A stretch of DNA of 64,000 nt from Pseudoalteromonas sp. T1lg48 (lineage in GTDB: Bacteria; Pseudomonadota; Gammaproteobacteria; Enterobacterales; Alteromonadaceae): assembly GCF_002964785.1 (NCBI RefSeq), contig NZ_PQCC01000022.1, positions 220,619-284,618 on the forward strand. The letters are read 5' to 3'. The notes under the pieces are model-generated. The model saw nothing but the letters and a program-made list of their open reading frames with translations. It did no database searches and was not told the origin of the DNA. Positions 18,071 through 27,899 of this stretch are shown one piece after another (within the stretch, counting starts at the first letter, position 1; every line of letters starts with the position of its first letter). A program made the translations under genes and the position numbers.

Positions 18071-18850
18071 CTAAGGGGCACAACCGACCATGGAACACAT
18101 CAGCTCCACCATGCGCAGCCATTGGGCCTCGAACTGAGCCATAAAATTCCCCAGGGTTGCCCAGATAATGACCAGGCCGGAGACCAGGGTAAAGGGAAAA
18201 CCGATGGCAAAAATATTAAGCTGTGGCGCGGCACGGGTCATCACCCCAAATGACAGGTTGATCACCAGCATGGCAGTCAAGGGCGCCAGAGCCAGCACCA
18301 GGGCCGTGGTAAACATCCAGCCGCCCCAGGTGACAATATCCCAATAATGATCCACCGCCCACCAGGTACCGTCGATGGGCACGGCGATAAAACTGTGCAC
18401 TATCATTTGGATCATCATCAAGTGGCCGTTAAAAACGAAAAACAGCAAGGTGCTGAGGATCAGGTAAAACTGACCCACAGCGGGGACGCTGAGGCCATTG
18501 GCCGGGTCGACCACGGAGGCAAAACCCAAACCGGTTTGCATCGCCAGAATTTGCCCCGCCAAAATAAAGGTATTGAGCAGCAGCTGAGAGGCAAAGCCCA
18601 TGGCCACGCCAATGAGTATTTGCTGCAGCACCACCAGGATCATTTCCGCCGAGAAGAGGTTGGTAAATTGCGCCGGCGGCAACACGGGCACGGCGACAAA
18701 GGCAATCACCAGGGCCAGGCCCAGCTTAACCCGGGCGGGCACATTACGGGCGCCGATACCGGCCATTACCATCAGCATGGCGGCAATGCGTACTAAGGGA
18801 AGTAAGTAGTCACTTAGCCACTGCAGAATGACGGCAAAGGGGTATTCCAT
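18071..18850 (-). CDS. fliR: Flagellar export gate protein FliR
   Basis: This 259-residue membrane protein has about six hydrophobic helices and typical FliR segments (LLPLVRIAAMLMVMAGIG near the start, GFASVVDPANGLSVPAVGQFY in the middle, LNIFAIGFPFTL near the end). It forms the export gate with FliP and FliQ. It lies 2 bases after fliQ and 8 before flhB. Confidence 0.95.
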   Translation of the reverse strand: MEYPFAVILQWLSDYLLPLVRIAAMLMVMAGIGARNVPARVKLGLALVIAFVAVPVLPPAQFTNLFSAEMILVVLQQILIGVAMGFASQLLLNTFILAGQILAMQTGLGFASVVDPANGLSVPAVGQFYLILSTLLFFVFNGHLMMIQMIVHSFIAVPIDGTWWAVDHYWDIVTWGGWMFTTALVLALAPLTAMLVINLSFGVMTRAAPQLNIFAIGFPFTLVSGLVIIWATLGNFMAQFEAQWLRMVELMCSMVGCAP

Positions 18851-18852
18851 CG

Positions 18853-19122
18853 CTAACCCGCTATTTCTGGAATAGACAGTATCAGGCGATTAAAGAAATC
18901 CATAAGCTCTTGGGTGATCCAGTGGCCACCTATGATCAGGGCTCCCAGGGTCACCAACAAACGCGGCAAAAAGCTCAGGGTCTGTTCGTTAATCGAGGTT
19001 GCGGCCTGAAACACGGCAACGATTAAGCCGACAATCAAGCTGGGGACGATAATTGCCGACACCAGCTTGATCACCAGGAACAAGGCATCACTGAGGATAT
19101 CGACAAAAACACCCGGTTCCAT
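18853..19122 (-). CDS. fliQ: Flagellar export gate protein FliQ
   Basis: This 89-residue protein has two membrane helices and the usual length for FliQ. Diagnostic segments are PSLIVGLIVAVFQAATSINEQTL and LPRLLVTLGALIIGGHW. It lies between fliP (2 bases) and fliR (2 bases). Confidence 0.95.
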   Translation of the reverse strand: MEPGVFVDILSDALFLVIKLVSAIIVPSLIVGLIVAVFQAATSINEQTLSFLPRLLVTLGALIIGGHWITQELMDFFNRLILSIPEIAG

Positions 19123-19124
19123 GC

Positions 19125-19871
19125 TTAGGTCCCCAGGCCGAAGCTGCGGGCCAAGGTGCCCATCACCAGCGACCAGCCGTCGACCAGCACAAAGAGCATA
19201 ATCTTAAAGGGCAGCGACACTATCATGGGCGAGAGCATCATCATACCCATGGCCATCAGCACACTGGCCACCACCAAATCGACAATAAGAAACGGAATAA
19301 AGAACATAAAGCCGATAATAAAGGCGGTTTGCAGCTCACTGGTAACAAAGGCCGGGATCACCACAATAAAGGGCGTATCGGCCGGTGAGTCCAGCTGTTC
19401 ATAACCGGCGATTTGGGCGAAGGTTTCCAGATCCTTAATGCGGGTTTGCGACAGCATAAAGGCCTTCATCGGCTGCTTTGCCGCTTCCAGCGCCTGCATC
19501 GAGGTCATCTTTTCATCCAGATATGGGGCTATGGCCTGATCATGCACCTGGTTATAAATGGGCGCCATAATAAAAATGCTTAAAAACAGCGACATGCCCA
19601 ACAACACCTGGTTTGACGGCGTTTGCTGCAGGCCGATGGCCTGGCGCAGTATCGCCAGCACCACTATGATGCGGGTAAAGGAGGTCATCATGATCACCGC
19701 CGCCGGAATAAAACTCAGCGCCGTCATAATGGCCAGAATTTGCAGGGTCACCGAGTAATCTTGGGAGCCATCGGCATTGGTGGTGACGGTCACCGCCGGT
19801 AAACCTTGCTCGGCAAAGGCGGTCGGGCTAATGAGCAAGGCGCACAGCAGCAGGAGCCAGTATTTCATCAT
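19125..19871 (-). CDS. fliP: Flagellar export gate protein FliP
   Basis: This 248-residue protein has a cleavable signal peptide ([20 protein letters not shown]), then four membrane helices. Conserved segments are [34 protein letters not shown] and [20 protein letters not shown]. It is the core of the export gate in the basal body. It lies 1 base after fliO. Confidence 0.95.
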   Translation of the reverse strand: MMKYWLLLLCALLISPTAFAEQGLPAVTVTTNADGSQDYSVTLQILAIMTALSFIPAAVIMMTSFTRIIVVLAILRQAIGLQQTPSNQVLLGMSLFLSIFIMAPIYNQVHDQAIAPYLDEKMTSMQALEAAKQPMKAFMLSQTRIKDLETFAQIAGYEQLDSPADTPFIVVIPAFVTSELQTAFIIGFMFFIPFLIVDLVVASVLMAMGMMMLSPMIVSLPFKIMLFVLVDGWSLVMGTLARSFGLGT

Positions 19872-19872
19872 C

Positions 19873-20274
19873 TTAGGTCTTATTTTTAGTATTGAGTAAA
19901 TGGCTAAGTTGCTTTGCCAGTGGCGTCATTTCCCGCTCCGGCAAAGGGTTTTCTAATTCATACAAATAGTTAATGGCCTGTGGCGTCACCCCAAGCAGGT
20001 GTTGTTTATTATCAATTTCCACCACCAGCAGCCGCTCCTTGGTGCCCAGCGCCAGGGTACGTACCACCTTAAAATCATCGCTGGTTGCCATATTGGGATT
20101 AAAGCGCTTCAGTAAAAACGCCAACACCAGTATGGTCACCACCACCAGCATCAGCGACAGCAGCATGGAGACGATATTGAGGTTTAACCCCGCTCCAGGC
20201 GTGGCCGCGGCGGTACTGGCCCACCCCCAGGTCGGCGCAGCACTTAGCAAAAAGGCAATCAGGGCACGCTTCAT
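19873..20274 (-). CDS. fliO: Flagellar export assembly protein FliO
   Basis: This 133-residue protein has a signal-like N-terminus, one membrane helix (residues ~33-55, [19 protein letters not shown]) and a small cytoplasmic domain ([34 protein letters not shown]). FliO helps FliP oligomerise. Its start overlaps the fliN stop by 4 bases. Confidence 0.92.
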   Translation of the reverse strand: MKRALIAFLLSAAPTWGWASTAAATPGAGLNLNIVSMLLSLMLVVVTILVLAFLLKRFNPNMATSDDFKVVRTLALGTKERLLVVEIDNKQHLLGVTPQAINYLYELENPLPEREMTPLAKQLSHLLNTKNKT

Positions 20275-20672
20275 CGCAACTTCTTAATACGCTCGACCTG
20301 ACTGATCACATCGGTAAGGCGAATACCAAACTTGTCGTTCACCACCACTACCTCACCATGGGCGATCAGGGTGCCGTTGACCAGCACATCCAAGGGTTCA
20401 CCGGCGACGCGATCCAGCTCGACCACCGAGCCCTGGTTCAATTGCAGCAGGTTACGAATATTGATTTTCGAACGCCCCACTTCCATGGAAATGGTCACCG
20501 GAATATCTAAAATGGTGTCGAGCTTACGCTTGTCATCCGCCGACACGTCCTGATTGGTTGGCGTCAGCTCGTCAAGCTCGGCTGCGTGCGCCTCACCGGC
20601 CTCGCTTTCGCTCTGCTCTGCTTCGGCCAGGGCTGCCGCCCATTCGTCCATGGTATCTTGGTCATCACTCAT
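20271..20672 (-). CDS. fliN: Flagellar motor switch protein FliN
   Basis: This 133-residue protein has an acidic N-terminus and a SpoA domain (ILDIPVTISMEVGRSKINIRNLLQLNQGSVVELDRVAGEPLDVLVNG, split across residues ~55-100). It forms the C-ring with FliM and FliG. The second in-frame ATG (20672) is preferred because AGAGGT lies eight bases before it; the ATG at 20681 is only three bases from that site. Confidence 0.95.
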   Translation of the reverse strand: MSDDQDTMDEWAAALAEAEQSESEAGEAHAAELDELTPTNQDVSADDKRKLDTILDIPVTISMEVGRSKINIRNLLQLNQGSVVELDRVAGEPLDVLVNGTLIAHGEVVVVNDKFGIRLTDVISQVERIKKLR

Positions 20673-20714
20673 TACATACAACCTCTGTTGCTAGGCACAG
20701 TTACTCTGTGCTTT

Positions 20715-21809
20715 TTACCAATCTAAATCTACCCCTTCACTGAGGTGAAGGTCATCTTCAAGCACCGCCAGTTCGGCGTCCGAATCCAGTTTTTTACCGC
20801 CTTTGGTAAATACATGGAGATCGGATTTAACCGACTCGGGGCGTTTAATTTTTTCACTGATCTGCAGCGCCACCATATCCCGCGAGCGTCCCATTTTCGC
20901 TCGGTAGGTGGGCAGGTCTTCGACGAACACGGTGACATGCTCGGGCATTTCCACCGGAATAATATCACCGGCCTGCAGGTCCATAATCTGCGCCAGCGAC
21001 AGGTCAACTTCCAACAAGCGCGTTGACAACTCTACGTCCACATCCATGATTTCATCGCGGAGCGCCTTAGACCAGCGAAGATCTGTGTCTTCGGTATCCG
21101 ATTGCACACCGGCATCGAGCAGCTCGCGAATGGGTTCCAACATCGAATAAGGCAGGGCAATATGGAAGTCACCACCGCCGCCGTCGAGCTCGATATGGAA
21201 GGAGCTGATCACCACCACCTCGGTCGGGCTTACGATATTGGCCATGGCCGGGTTCACCTCGGAGTCGAGGTATTCAAAGGACACATCCATGACCGGCGCC
21301 CAGGCTTCTTTGTAATCTTCAAAAATGATTTTCAGCAGCATCTGCACGATACGGCGCTCGGTAGGCGTAAATTCACGGCCTTCAATTTTCGCATGGTAGC
21401 GGCCGTCGCCACCAAAGAAGTTATCCACCAAGATAAACACCAAGCGTGCTTCCATGGTGATAAGGCCGGTGCCCTTGAGTGGACGAAAACGCACCATATT
21501 CAAACTGGTTGGCACAAACAGGGTGTGAATATACTCGCCAAACTTGATCATCTGCACGCCGTTGATGGACACCTCGGCAGTGCGGCGCATCATGTTGAAC
21601 AGGCTGATGCGCATATGCCGGGCAAAGCGCTCGTTAACGATCTCAAGGGTGGGCATGCGACCACGAACAATGCGATCCTGGGACGAGAAGTCGTATTGTA
21701 AGGCAACATCGGCACCGCCGTCGCCACCCTCGGCTATCTCTTCTTCATCAACCTCGTCGACACCGTGTAAAAGCGCATCAATTTCGTCTTGAGATAATAA
21801 GTCGCTCAC
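20715..21809 (-). CDS. fliM: Flagellar motor switch protein FliM
   Basis: This 364-residue protein has the N-terminal CheY-P binding motif LLSQDEIDALLHG, the CheC-like middle domain (EIVNERFARHMRISLFNMMRR, PTERRIVQMLLK) and a C-terminal SpoA domain (LSTRLLEVDLSLAQIMDLQAGDIIP). It receives the CheY signal and sets rotation direction. It lies 11 bases after fliL. Confidence 0.96.
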   Translation of the reverse strand: MSDLLSQDEIDALLHGVDEVDEEEIAEGGDGGADVALQYDFSSQDRIVRGRMPTLEIVNERFARHMRISLFNMMRRTAEVSINGVQMIKFGEYIHTLFVPTSLNMVRFRPLKGTGLITMEARLVFILVDNFFGGDGRYHAKIEGREFTPTERRIVQMLLKIIFEDYKEAWAPVMDVSFEYLDSEVNPAMANIVSPTEVVVISSFHIELDGGGGDFHIALPYSMLEPIRELLDAGVQSDTEDTDLRWSKALRDEIMDVDVELSTRLLEVDLSLAQIMDLQAGDIIPVEMPEHVTVFVEDLPTYRAKMGRSRDMVALQISEKIKRPESVKSDLHVFTKGGKKLDSDAELAVLEDDLHLSEGVDLDW

Positions 21810-21820
21810 GCTGCACCTCG

Positions 21821-22351
21821 TTACTGCATCACAAAGCCGGTAAAGAGTACCCGCTCAACCACACTTGCGCCCGCAACCCCTTCAAGGGCTTGCTGTACAT
21901 TTACCAGCGCCTCATCACGCAGCGATTCTTTGCCCGCCGCGGTGCTTAATTCATCGGCATTAGTGCCGGCAAAGACGCTCAGCAAGGTCCCCTCGATCAA
22001 AGGGATATGCTTTTTCGCCGTTTCTTCATTGTCATCGCCACGCACCAATAATTGCACCTTGATCTGCACGATGCGATCGCGCGCCGCTCCGGGGACATTA
22101 AATACGAAAGGTCTTGGCATGGCCACATACAAGGCACTGCCCAGCTGCGCGCTGGGCGAGCCCAGGGCCGACTCAGCGGCCCCCTTTGACGATAATTGGG
22201 TCGCAGCAGGCGTCGCTTCATTGGCAGCGGCGAAGAAAAAATAGCTACCACCGGCGGCCGCCAATAAGGCCAGGGCGACAATGATTATTATTAATTTTTT
22301 TGGTGAGCCGGCCTGTTCAATTTGTAGCTCGGCTTGCTTGTCATCGGCCAT
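21821..22351 (-). CDS. fliL: Flagellar stator-associated protein FliL
   Basis: This 176-residue protein has a short cytoplasmic N-terminus, one membrane helix (KKLIIIIVALALLAAAGGSYFFF) and a periplasmic domain with FVFNVPGAARDRIVQIKVQLLVRG. FliL surrounds stator units and supports torque at high load. It lies 46 bases after fliK. Confidence 0.94.
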   Translation of the reverse strand: MADDKQAELQIEQAGSPKKLIIIIVALALLAAAGGSYFFFAAANEATPAATQLSSKGAAESALGSPSAQLGSALYVAMPRPFVFNVPGAARDRIVQIKVQLLVRGDDNEETAKKHIPLIEGTLLSVFAGTNADELSTAAGKESLRDEALVNVQQALEGVAGASVVERVLFTGFVMQ

Positions 22352-22397
22352 CGGGCGCCTCGAATAAAATCAGTTAGTTGTATAATAGCAATTGTTA

Positions 22398-24110
22398 TTA
22401 GGCATAGAAATCAATTCCTTGCTCTGCCTGTGGGTTTTTCACCGCGCTGCTTGGCGACTCAAGTTCGCCGTTACTCTCGGTCTGATTATCAGCCTCTAAG
22501 CCCTGTTGAGACTGGTTGGCAAAGGCCTCCTGTTCATGGCCCTGACCTTGATTGTGCTGCTCCACCTGCGCCTCTCCCATGGCCAAGCCCTGCTGCGCTA
22601 GCAACTCCCGCAACCTTGGCATGCTCTGCTCTAACGCCTCTTTTGCCTGCTGGTTTTGCACCACAAAGTTAATATGCGCCTGCTCTCCCTCGCTGCGTAC
22701 GCGAACCTGCATGCTACCTAACTCAGGTGGGTCAAGACGAATTTCCGCCTCTTGGTTACTGAGATTCAGCAGCATATTAACGCGCTGATGCAACTGCAGG
22801 GCGGCATCGCTCTTAGTGATATTCAGCGCCTGCAATAAGGCAGGGTCAAGTGGCTGTTTCAGAGCCGTACCTTGGGCAGCAGCCTGGGTCTGCACACTTG
22901 TGTGCAATGCAAGCTGTTGCCACTGGGCTAAATCCGCTTCAATGGCTGAGCTCACATCGCTCGCCGCCCCAGCTTGCAGTTGCGCCAGCAATGCCTGCGC
23001 CAACTGCGGAATTTTGCCACCTTCAGCGCCATCGACTCGTCCTCGCGGCACTGATTCAAGGCTTGGCTCAAGACTAATTTTGGCACCGACCGCCTTCTCT
23101 TCGCCTTGCGTAAGGGAGATTAAATCACCGGGTTTTAGTTCAACATCTTGAGCCGCACTTGCAGTCGCACTAACATGAGTGCTTGAAGCCAAGGCGAGAC
23201 TTCTGCTATCCAGAGTGGTCGCGGTTTGCCAAGGCTTAATATTAAGCCCCTCGCTCTTGCCCGGCTCACGCGTCAGCTGTGCGCCAATGTCTATACTCTG
23301 ACCTTGGGTGCCAGGCAAAGATCGCGCTTGCCCCTTATAGGCGTCCCCCTCAAGTTGCTGCGTTAACGCCGCCAATTGCTGAGGATCTAGGTTTTGCTCC
23401 TTGGCAAATTGCTGCAAGGTGGCATTAAGCTGCTCGCGCTGCTGCGGCGTCAATTGTGACAAGACCCGTTGTAATTCCGGCGCTAATGCTCTCATTTCCG
23501 CGCTCGCTCCAGCCATGGCCGGAGCGGTTTGCGCTGGTGTCTTTAATTCGGTACTTGCATTCAGCTGAGCAAAAAGCTGCTGATAAAAATCGCTCTGTGA
23601 TGACGAGACTGAAGCCGATATGCTCTGCGATGAGCCTTGCGCTGCGCTTTGCTCGCCATCTTGACTTACTGTCTGCTGCGGCTGTGGCTGGGCATTATTT
23701 GGGTCGGCCGAGGACGACTGAGTCGGCTCGCTTGGCACATCCGCACCGGGCAAGGCCTGGGCTTTATCCCCCAAGAATGGCTGCCCCTCGTCACCAAGTG
23801 TTTCCTCGGTATCCATAGGGAGCACAGCGTACGCTGCTGCGTCCTTGTCTTCGGCCAAATCGATATTCGTTTTCTCATCGCTTGCCTGTGGCAACGTCCG
23901 TGGCAACGCCTCGGGCTGCGCCTTGGCGCCTACTTTATCCTTATCGGCCGCATTCTGCGCCTGCTGGTAGGCACTGGCAAAACTCGCCGCTTGCTCGTTT
24001 TCGGAGGCGAAGGCAAGGTCAGCTTTAATGCCGTTTTTATTGCCCACGGCCGCCGGCTCGCCTGGGCTAACTTGGGTGCCGAGCATGGCAACGGAGTCGA
24101 TATATGTCAT
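22398..24110 (-). CDS. fliK: Flagellar hook-length control protein FliK
   Basis: This 570-residue protein has a long Gln/Ala/Ser-rich N-terminal ruler region and the conserved C-terminal domain (NLSNQEAEIRLDPPELGSM, then HINFVVQNQQAKEALEQSMPRLRELL). The start is at ATG 24110, where TGAGGG lies about eight bases upstream; a TTG at 24134 is less likely. It is the first gene of the fliK-to-flhB operon, 119 bases after fliJ, with a sigma-54 promoter in that gap. Confidence 0.93.
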   Translation of the reverse strand: MTYIDSVAMLGTQVSPGEPAAVGNKNGIKADLAFASENEQAASFASAYQQAQNAADKDKVGAKAQPEALPRTLPQASDEKTNIDLAEDKDAAAYAVLPMDTEETLGDEGQPFLGDKAQALPGADVPSEPTQSSSADPNNAQPQPQQTVSQDGEQSAAQGSSQSISASVSSSQSDFYQQLFAQLNASTELKTPAQTAPAMAGASAEMRALAPELQRVLSQLTPQQREQLNATLQQFAKEQNLDPQQLAALTQQLEGDAYKGQARSLPGTQGQSIDIGAQLTREPGKSEGLNIKPWQTATTLDSRSLALASSTHVSATASAAQDVELKPGDLISLTQGEEKAVGAKISLEPSLESVPRGRVDGAEGGKIPQLAQALLAQLQAGAASDVSSAIEADLAQWQQLALHTSVQTQAAAQGTALKQPLDPALLQALNITKSDAALQLHQRVNMLLNLSNQEAEIRLDPPELGSMQVRVRSEGEQAHINFVVQNQQAKEALEQSMPRLRELLAQQGLAMGEAQVEQHNQGQGHEQEAFANQSQQGLEADNQTESNGELESPSSAVKNPQAEQGIDFYA

Positions 24111-24180
24111 GAACAGACCCTCAAAAGGTGGCAAAGCACTGCCGCTTTAGCACCGGGAATAACAAACTTGGCCTCTTGAT

Positions 24181-24197
24181 TGCAATTTATGCACCAG
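24181..24197 (-). promoter_or_regulatory. Predicted sigma-54 promoter upstream of fliK
   Basis: The minus strand reads CTGGTGCATAAATTGCA, with GG and GC doublets 12 bases apart. It lies in the fliJ-fliK gap, about 70 bases before the fliK start. Confidence 0.7.
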
Positions 24198-24229
24198 TTT
24201 TGGCCATGCCAGGTCCAGGGCGCCACAAT

Positions 24230-24682
24230 TTACGAACCCGAGCTTTGCGCCAGGCGCCGGGAAAAAAATTGATTAGTGCTGAATTCATCCAGCATCTTTT
24301 GCTCTGCTTTGGCCATGACTGCTTGCTTTTGCAATTCTTTTTTAGCGATCAACTTGGCTACCGCCTCAGCGCGAATGCGTTGTTGCTGCCACTGTTGCTG
24401 GCGTTGCTGCACGACTTTATCGGCGGTTTCCACGGTTTGAGACTGCTGAGCAATGGCCTGCTCTATTTTTGCAATAAAATTTTGATAATGACTAAAGCCG
24501 GCACTGGATAAACCGGCCTGAGCCTTGTTCATCAACTGACTCATGTATTCGCCACGAAACTGGGTTAAGCCCTGCAATTTTTGCTGCTGTAATTGGTGAT
24601 GCTGCTGGGCGGCAAGAAAGCCGGCACGCAAGCGCTCTTCTTTGTCGCTTTCAAGCTTATGCAACAGGGTTAGCTTAGCCAC
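24230..24682 (-). CDS. fliJ: Flagellar export chaperone FliJ
   Basis: This 150-residue, almost wholly helical coiled-coil protein is rich in Gln and Lys, of usual FliJ length ([24 protein letters not shown] at the start). It links the FliI ATPase ring to FlhA. Its start overlaps the last 8 bases of fliI. It is the last gene of the fliE-J operon. Confidence 0.9.
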   Translation of the reverse strand: MAKLTLLHKLESDKEERLRAGFLAAQQHHQLQQQKLQGLTQFRGEYMSQLMNKAQAGLSSAGFSHYQNFIAKIEQAIAQQSQTVETADKVVQQRQQQWQQQRIRAEAVAKLIAKKELQKQAVMAKAEQKMLDEFSTNQFFSRRLAQSSGS

Positions 24683-26012
24683 GGTTACCCCCTTGTCCGA
24701 ATAACACCGCTAAAGAATGCAAACATTCGTCGTAAGGCACCACGTCCTTCATCCCCTGGCGTAAAAACTGATTGATCATCGGCATCATATCTATGGCCTG
24801 ATCCAGCATGGGGTCGGTGCCCTTTTGATAGGCGCCCAGGGTGATCATGTCTTTGTTTTCCGAGTACATGGCCAACACCTGCTTCATTAACCGGGCCTGT
24901 TGCATATGCTGCTGGGACACCACCTGCGGCATCACTCGGCTAATGGATTTTTCCACATCGATGGCGGGGTAATGGCCACTGTCGGCCAATTCTCGCGATA
25001 ACACGATATGACCATCGAGGATGGCCCGCGCCGCATCGGCAATGGGGTCTTGCATATCATCGCCCTCGGAGAGCACGGTGAAAAATGCGGTAATGGCGCC
25101 CTGGCCCTCGCCGCCGTTACCGGCGCGCTCGATCAGTGCCGGTAATTTGGCGAACACCGAAGGCGGATAGCCCTTGGTGGCCGGAGGCTCGCCCACCGCC
25201 AAAGCAATTTCCCGCTGCGCCATGGCATACCGGGTTACCGAGTCAAGTAACAGCAGTACATTCAAGCCCTGATCGCGAAAATACTCGGCAATGGTAACCG
25301 CGCTCTCGCAGCCCTTTAAACGCATTAACGGCGAGGCATCGGCGGGCGCCGCCACCACCACGGCACGCTTGCGCCCTTGCTCACCAAGGATCTCTTCAAT
25401 AAATTCTTTCACTTCACGGCCACGCTCGCCGACCAGACCCACGACAATCACATCGGCGGCACTGCCTCGGGTCATCATTCCCAACAGCACGGATTTACCC
25501 ACGCCACTGCCGGCAAACAGGCCCATACGCTGACCTTGGCCCACGGTGATCACCGAATTAATGGCACGCACACCCACATCCATGGCCTGGCTGATGGGGC
25601 GACGGGCTAAAGGGTTTATATTGTTTTGCGCAAAACGCGCATAGTGTTCGGTGCGCAAAGGCCCAAGACCATCCAGGGGACGACCTAAACCATCCACCAC
25701 GCGGCCAAGTAAATTCATACCCACCGGCAAACCCGGCTTTTTCGCGACAGGGATCACCCGCGCCCCGGGTAGCACCCCGGAGATGCGGTCATTAGGCATC
25801 AAATACAAAATGTCGTCGTTAAAACCCACTACTTCAGCATCGACCATGCCCTGATTGGTTTCTACCTGGCACAAACTGCCAATGGCCGCATGCAGACCCT
25901 TGGCCTCCAAGGTTAAGCCCACCACCCGGGTAAGGCTGCCGGCCACCGCGACCGGCGCGGGTGCAATGGCGCTGCGCTTGCTTTTAAGGCGCTGAGCTAA
26001 GGATTGATTCAT
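24675..26012 (-). CDS. fliI: Flagellar export ATPase FliI
   Basis: This 445-residue F1-like ATPase has a P-loop [16 protein letters not shown], the Walker B region [20 protein letters not shown] and the family signature [18 protein letters not shown]. It energises unfolding and delivery of flagellar export substrates. It lies 3 bases after fliH. Confidence 0.96.
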   Translation of the reverse strand: MNQSLAQRLKSKRSAIAPAPVAVAGSLTRVVGLTLEAKGLHAAIGSLCQVETNQGMVDAEVVGFNDDILYLMPNDRISGVLPGARVIPVAKKPGLPVGMNLLGRVVDGLGRPLDGLGPLRTEHYARFAQNNINPLARRPISQAMDVGVRAINSVITVGQGQRMGLFAGSGVGKSVLLGMMTRGSAADVIVVGLVGERGREVKEFIEEILGEQGRKRAVVVAAPADASPLMRLKGCESAVTIAEYFRDQGLNVLLLLDSVTRYAMAQREIALAVGEPPATKGYPPSVFAKLPALIERAGNGGEGQGAITAFFTVLSEGDDMQDPIADAARAILDGHIVLSRELADSGHYPAIDVEKSISRVMPQVVSQQHMQQARLMKQVLAMYSENKDMITLGAYQKGTDPMLDQAIDMMPMINQFLRQGMKDVVPYDECLHSLAVLFGQGGNRG

Positions 26013-26015
26013 GCC

Positions 26016-26858
26016 TTAATCCCGCCCCTTCACCGGCACCCCAGCGTCTTGTAAAAAACCGCCGATCACCTGCTGCAATCGTTGCGCCAAACTCATATCA
26101 ATGGACGAACGTTGCTGCTTAATATGACAGCCGCCGCGCTCCATGGTGGGCTCACTTAACAGTTGCCAGTGACGGTTACTCAGTTGCTGCTCATCAAAAT
26201 GGCTGTGCACCTGAGCCAAGTCATCGGGATGAAGATAAATCTGACACTCGGCGTCATTGCTTGGCAGCGCCTCGGTGGCCGCCTTCAGGGCCGCGAGAAT
26301 AATATCCGGGTTAGTGCGTATTTCGCTCAGGGTCACCGCCTTGGCCAGCTCGGTGGCTAAGAACAACAGTTCCTGTTCAACCTCCTGATCCAAGCGTTTG
26401 GCCGGTTCATCAAGCGCTGCCAGCAGTGACTTTAACTGGGTAATTTGGCCATCGATCAACGGCTTGGCATCGGCAATCCCCTGCTCCAGCCCTTGTTGCT
26501 GGCCTTCCTTAAAGCCCGCTTCCTTGCCCTCGCCCACGCCCTTTTCAAAACCATCGATATAGCCCTGCTCATGGCCTTGTTGCAGCCCTTCTTCATAGGC
26601 GTCCTGACGGATCTGCTCCAGTTCTTCCATGGTCAGCTTGGGCAGCTCCGGCTCCTCGGCAGTATGTACTTGCTCATCACCACTGCCCGCCTCGCTGGCA
26701 TGATACAGCTGCTCTAAGGGAGTACCGAAGGCGGTCGAGCGCCCTTGCAGAGACTCGGCACTGGCGGTGACATCGGGAATGGGCCAATGTTGCAACAGCT
26801 CTTCGGCGGCTTCACTGGCCTCTAGCGGGCGCCCGGGATGCAATTTAGTGTCCTGCAT
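26016..26858 (-). CDS. fliH: Flagellar export ATPase regulator FliH
   Basis: This 280-residue protein has an acidic N-terminus, Gly-repeat helices with spaced GxxxG motifs (EEGLQQGHEQGYIDGFEKGVG, residues ~95-130) and a C-terminal FliH domain (LAKAVTLSEIRTNPDIILAAL). It binds FliI and FliN. It lies 3 bases after fliG. Confidence 0.94.
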   Translation of the reverse strand: MQDTKLHPGRPLEASEAAEELLQHWPIPDVTASAESLQGRSTAFGTPLEQLYHASEAGSGDEQVHTAEEPELPKLTMEELEQIRQDAYEEGLQQGHEQGYIDGFEKGVGEGKEAGFKEGQQQGLEQGIADAKPLIDGQITQLKSLLAALDEPAKRLDQEVEQELLFLATELAKAVTLSEIRTNPDIILAALKAATEALPSNDAECQIYLHPDDLAQVHSHFDEQQLSNRHWQLLSEPTMERGGCHIKQQRSSIDMSLAQRLQQVIGGFLQDAGVPVKGRD

Positions 26859-26861
26859 GGC

Positions 26862-27899
26862 TTAGAGGAACTCCTCGCCGCCGCCGCCACCGAGCATCAC
26901 TTCGCCGGAGTCGGCCAGGCGTCGCGCGGTAGAGAGAATTTCTTTTTGTGCCGCTTCCACTTCACTGATACGCACCGGCCCCATGGCTTCAAGGTCATCG
27001 CGCAGCATATCGGCAGCACGTTTAGACATATTGCTAAGGATCTTATCCTTAAGGCCATCGTCGGCGCCCTTAATGGCTTTCATCAGTACATCTTGCTGTA
27101 CTTCACGCAAAATTGACTGAATACCTCTGTCATCAACATCCATTAGATTCTCAAACACAAACATAAGATCCTGAATCTGCTGAGACATTTCTTCGTCATG
27201 CTCGCGAATAGAGTCCATAAGCTGACCTTCGATATTGGTATCCAGGTAGTTCATGATATCCGCCGCCGCTTTTAGGCCGCCCATTTTCGCCGCCTGAGCA
27301 CCGGCCTGACCGGCAAATTGTTTCTCCATGATCTCGTTAAGTTCTTGCAGCGCCGCCGGTTGCACTTCTTCGAGGTTGGCGATACGCATGGTCAGATCAA
27401 GACGCACTTTTTCCGGGAACTGAGCAAGAATTTCCGCACTTTGCTCCGGCTCCAAATAAGATAGGACTATGGTTTGGATCTGCGGGTGCTCGTTGCGAAT
27501 AATGTTGGCCACCTGCTTGGAGTCCATCCACTTGAGTGAATCCAGACCCTTCGCGCCGGACCCCATGACTATCTGGTCGATCAGGCTGGCGGCCTTATCT
27601 TCGCCCAATGCCGCAGTCAGGGCCTTTTTGATAAAGTCCTCTGACTGGAATCCTATGGTACTAAACTGTTGAATTTGTTCGATAAACAAATTATGTACGG
27701 CACTGATTTTACCCTGACTTAAATCCGCCAGGGTGGCCATGGTCATGCCCACCTTTTGCACCTGCTTGGGCTCCAGGTGTTTCAAAATTTGCGCGGCGTC
27801 TTCTTCGGACAAACTCAGCAGTAAAATCGCCGCTTTTTCCACCCCTTCAAGCTTATCGACATTGAAGTTACTGGGGAGTTTTTGTTGTGCTTCAGTCAT
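26862..27899 (-). CDS. fliG: Flagellar motor switch protein FliG
   Basis: This 345-residue protein has three ARM-like domains. Visible segments are EKAAILLLSLSEEDAAQILKHL (N domain), EHPQIQTIVLSYLEPEQSAEIL (the EHPQ motif of the middle domain) and the C-terminal torque helix region around MLRDDLEAMGPVRISEVEAAQ. It ends with a Gly-rich tail and EEFL. It couples stators to rotation. Its start overlaps the end of fliF by 8 bases. Confidence 0.97.
   Translation of the reverse strand: MTEAQQKLPSNFNVDKLEGVEKAAILLLSLSEEDAAQILKHLEPKQVQKVGMTMATLADLSQGKISAVHNLFIEQIQQFSTIGFQSEDFIKKALTAALGEDKAASLIDQIVMGSGAKGLDSLKWMDSKQVANIIRNEHPQIQTIVLSYLEPEQSAEILAQFPEKVRLDLTMRIANLEEVQPAALQELNEIMEKQFAGQAGAQAAKMGGLKAAADIMNYLDTNIEGQLMDSIREHDEEMSQQIQDLMFVFENLMDVDDRGIQSILREVQQDVLMKAIKGADDGLKDKILSNMSKRAADMLRDDLEAMGPVRISEVEAAQKEILSTARRLADSGEVMLGGGGGEEFL

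Noticed and set aside
24202-24218. Alternative sigma-54-like site CTGGACCTGGCATGGCC before fliK
   Set aside because: The -12 element is poor and a much better site lies at 24181-24197.
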